DNA from: Eubacteriales bacterium
GTDB lineage: Bacteria > Bacillota > Clostridia > Christensenellales > UMGS416
Direction of reading: 5' to 3'
NCBI GenBank assembly: GCA_028709505.1
Contig: JAQVWW010000001.1
Span: 1-14,847 of the forward strand
DNA: 14,847 bases
Shown here: piece by piece, positions 13,792 through 14,847 of the stretch
Layout: the number at the start of each line of letters is the position of its first letter
How positions within the stretch are numbered: position 1 is the stretch's first letter
Notes under the pieces: generated by a model
What the model saw: the letters and a program-made list of their open reading frames with translations, nothing else
What the model was told of the DNA's origin: nothing
Database searches by the model: none
Position numbers and translations under genes: made by a program

Positions 13792-14847
13792 ATGCTCGAA
13801 CGCGTGGCCGGGGTGGTGGAGAACCTGCCCGAGAGCCCCGGCGTTTATATCATGAAAAACGCGCTGGGCAAAATTATCTATGTGGGCAAGGCGGTGTCGC
13901 TGCGCAACCGCGTGCGCCAGTATTTTCAACCATCCACCCAGCGCGAGCAGCCCAAGACCCGCCGCCTGGTGCAGGACGTGGCCGACATCGACTACGTGCT
14001 GGTACAGGACGAGCGCGAGGCGCTGATGCTGGAGTGCAACCTCATCAAGCGCCACCAGCCCCGCTATAATATCCTGCTCAAGGACGGCAAGCACTACCCA
14101 TACCTGCGCGTAGATACCGCCGACCCCTATCCCAGGGTGGAGATTGTGCGGCGGCTGAAAAAAGGCGATAAGGCGCGTTACTTCGGGCCGTATATGTCAA
14201 CCGGTTCGCTGCGCGCCACGCTGGAGGCGGTCAAAAAAATATTTCCCATCCGCTCCTGCGCCAAGGATATCCAAAAGGCGGCGCAGCGCGGCGAGCGGCC
14301 CTGCCTAAACGCCCAGATAGGCCTGTGCATGGCGCCCTGCACCGGGCAGGTGCCCCGGGCCGAATACGCCAAAGTGGTGCGCGACGTCTGCCGCTTTTTG
14401 CAGGGGCATCACGACGAAGTGGCCGCCGACCTGAAAGCGCGGATGGAGGAAGCCGCCGAGGCGCTGGACTTTGAGCGGGCGGCGGGCTATCGCGACAGGC
14501 TCTTGGCCGTGCAGCAGATTCGTCAGCAGGCCAACCACCGCCAGAGCGCCATCTCCACGTCGGTCAGCGCCGAGGATTTGGACGTACTGGGCATCGTCAC
14601 CGACGGCGACGAGACGGCGGTGCAGCTGATGATGATGCGCGCCGGTAAAGTGACCGGCAGCGAAGGCTTTATCATGAACGGCTCGGAAAACGAGAGCGCC
14701 GCCGACGTGGCGGCCAGCTTTATCACGCAGTTTTATATGGCCGGCGCCACGCTGCCCAAAGAGATCGTTGTGCGCGAACGGCCGGCCGACGCCGATGTGA
14801 TGGAGCAGGTGCTGCGCGAGCAGTGCGGCCGCAAGGTGACCATCCAT
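13792..14847 (+). CDS. uvrC: Excinuclease ABC subunit C (UvrC), N-terminal part, truncated by window end
   Basis: The frame runs 352 codons to the window end with no stop; family length is about 600. The N-terminal GIY-YIG nuclease domain shows GVYIMKN (17-23), KIIYVGKA (27-34), R38 and E81, and N93 in YNILLKDGK. Four cysteines at C156, C171, C179 and C183 (C-x14-C-x7-C-x3-C) match the Fe-S cluster motif known for UvrC. The UVR domain that binds UvrB is at about 212-246 (LKARMEEAAEALDFERAAGYRDRL). UvrC makes the 3' and 5' incisions in nucleotide excision repair. The start has AAGGAGGAA about 5-7 nt upstream. No homologous uvrA or uvrB is in the window. Confidence 0.98.
   Translation, partial: MLERVAGVVENLPESPGVYIMKNALGKIIYVGKAVSLRNRVRQYFQPSTQREQPKTRRLVQDVADIDYVLVQDEREALMLECNLIKRHQPRYNILLKDGKHYPYLRVDTADPYPRVEIVRRLKKGDKARYFGPYMSTGSLRATLEAVKKIFPIRSCAKDIQKAAQRGERPCLNAQIGLCMAPCTGQVPRAEYAKVVRDVCRFLQGHHDEVAADLKARMEEAAEALDFERAAGYRDRLLAVQQIRQQANHRQSAISTSVSAEDLDVLGIVTDGDETAVQLMMMRAGKVTGSEGFIMNGSENESAADVAASFITQFYMAGATLPKEIVVRERPADADVMEQVLREQCGRKVTIH

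Overview
The window looks like chromosomal DNA of a GC-rich, obligately anaerobic, Gram-positive bacterium, most likely a Clostridia-class Firmicute. Three things support this. A yggS-sepF-yggT-ylmH-divIVA division cluster is present in Firmicutes order. Rubrerythrin and rubredoxin, typical anaerobe oxidative-stress proteins, both occur. Sigma-A-like promoters and AGGAGG-type ribosome binding sites are clear throughout. The exact genus cannot be read from the sequence. I see no phage, insertion sequence, CRISPR array, tRNA or rRNA.

The left part (1-4531) holds separate, mostly leftward, short transcripts: a Gfo/Idh/MocA sugar-type oxidoreductase (cut by the window edge), a rubrerythrin, a rightward VOC/glyoxalase-fold protein, a PfkB sugar kinase of fructokinase type, and a 54-residue rubredoxin. 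Most have a recognisable promoter, and three have intrinsic terminators. A 95-bp-period tandem repeat lies between the oxidoreductase and rubrerythrin.

The middle (4531-5761) contains a very AT-rich promoter island, then a strong promoter and a ~230-nt leader with several possible helices, then a small zinc-ribbon protein and a textbook terminator. A GC-rich stretch of about 400 bp with no convincing gene follows, ending in two overlapping promoters.

The right part (5762-13509) is rightward. It begins with a HlyD-like membrane-anchored adaptor translationally coupled to yggS. Then come sepF, yggT, ylmH and divIVA, the cell-division/septum-placement cluster, closed by a terminator. ylmH as given is split by a frameshift near 8722-8726. 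Next is a second operon: MoxR AAA+ ATPase, DUF58 protein, and a polytopic membrane protein whose C-terminus resembles DUF4129. Together these resemble a MoxR/DUF58/TgpA module but lack an evident transglutaminase domain. A terminator follows, then uvrC (nucleotide excision repair) on its own extended -10 promoter, running off the window end.

No clearly new system is visible. The items most worth checking are the structured leader at 4700-4929, the ylmH frameshift, and the transglutaminase-less membrane partner of the MoxR operon.
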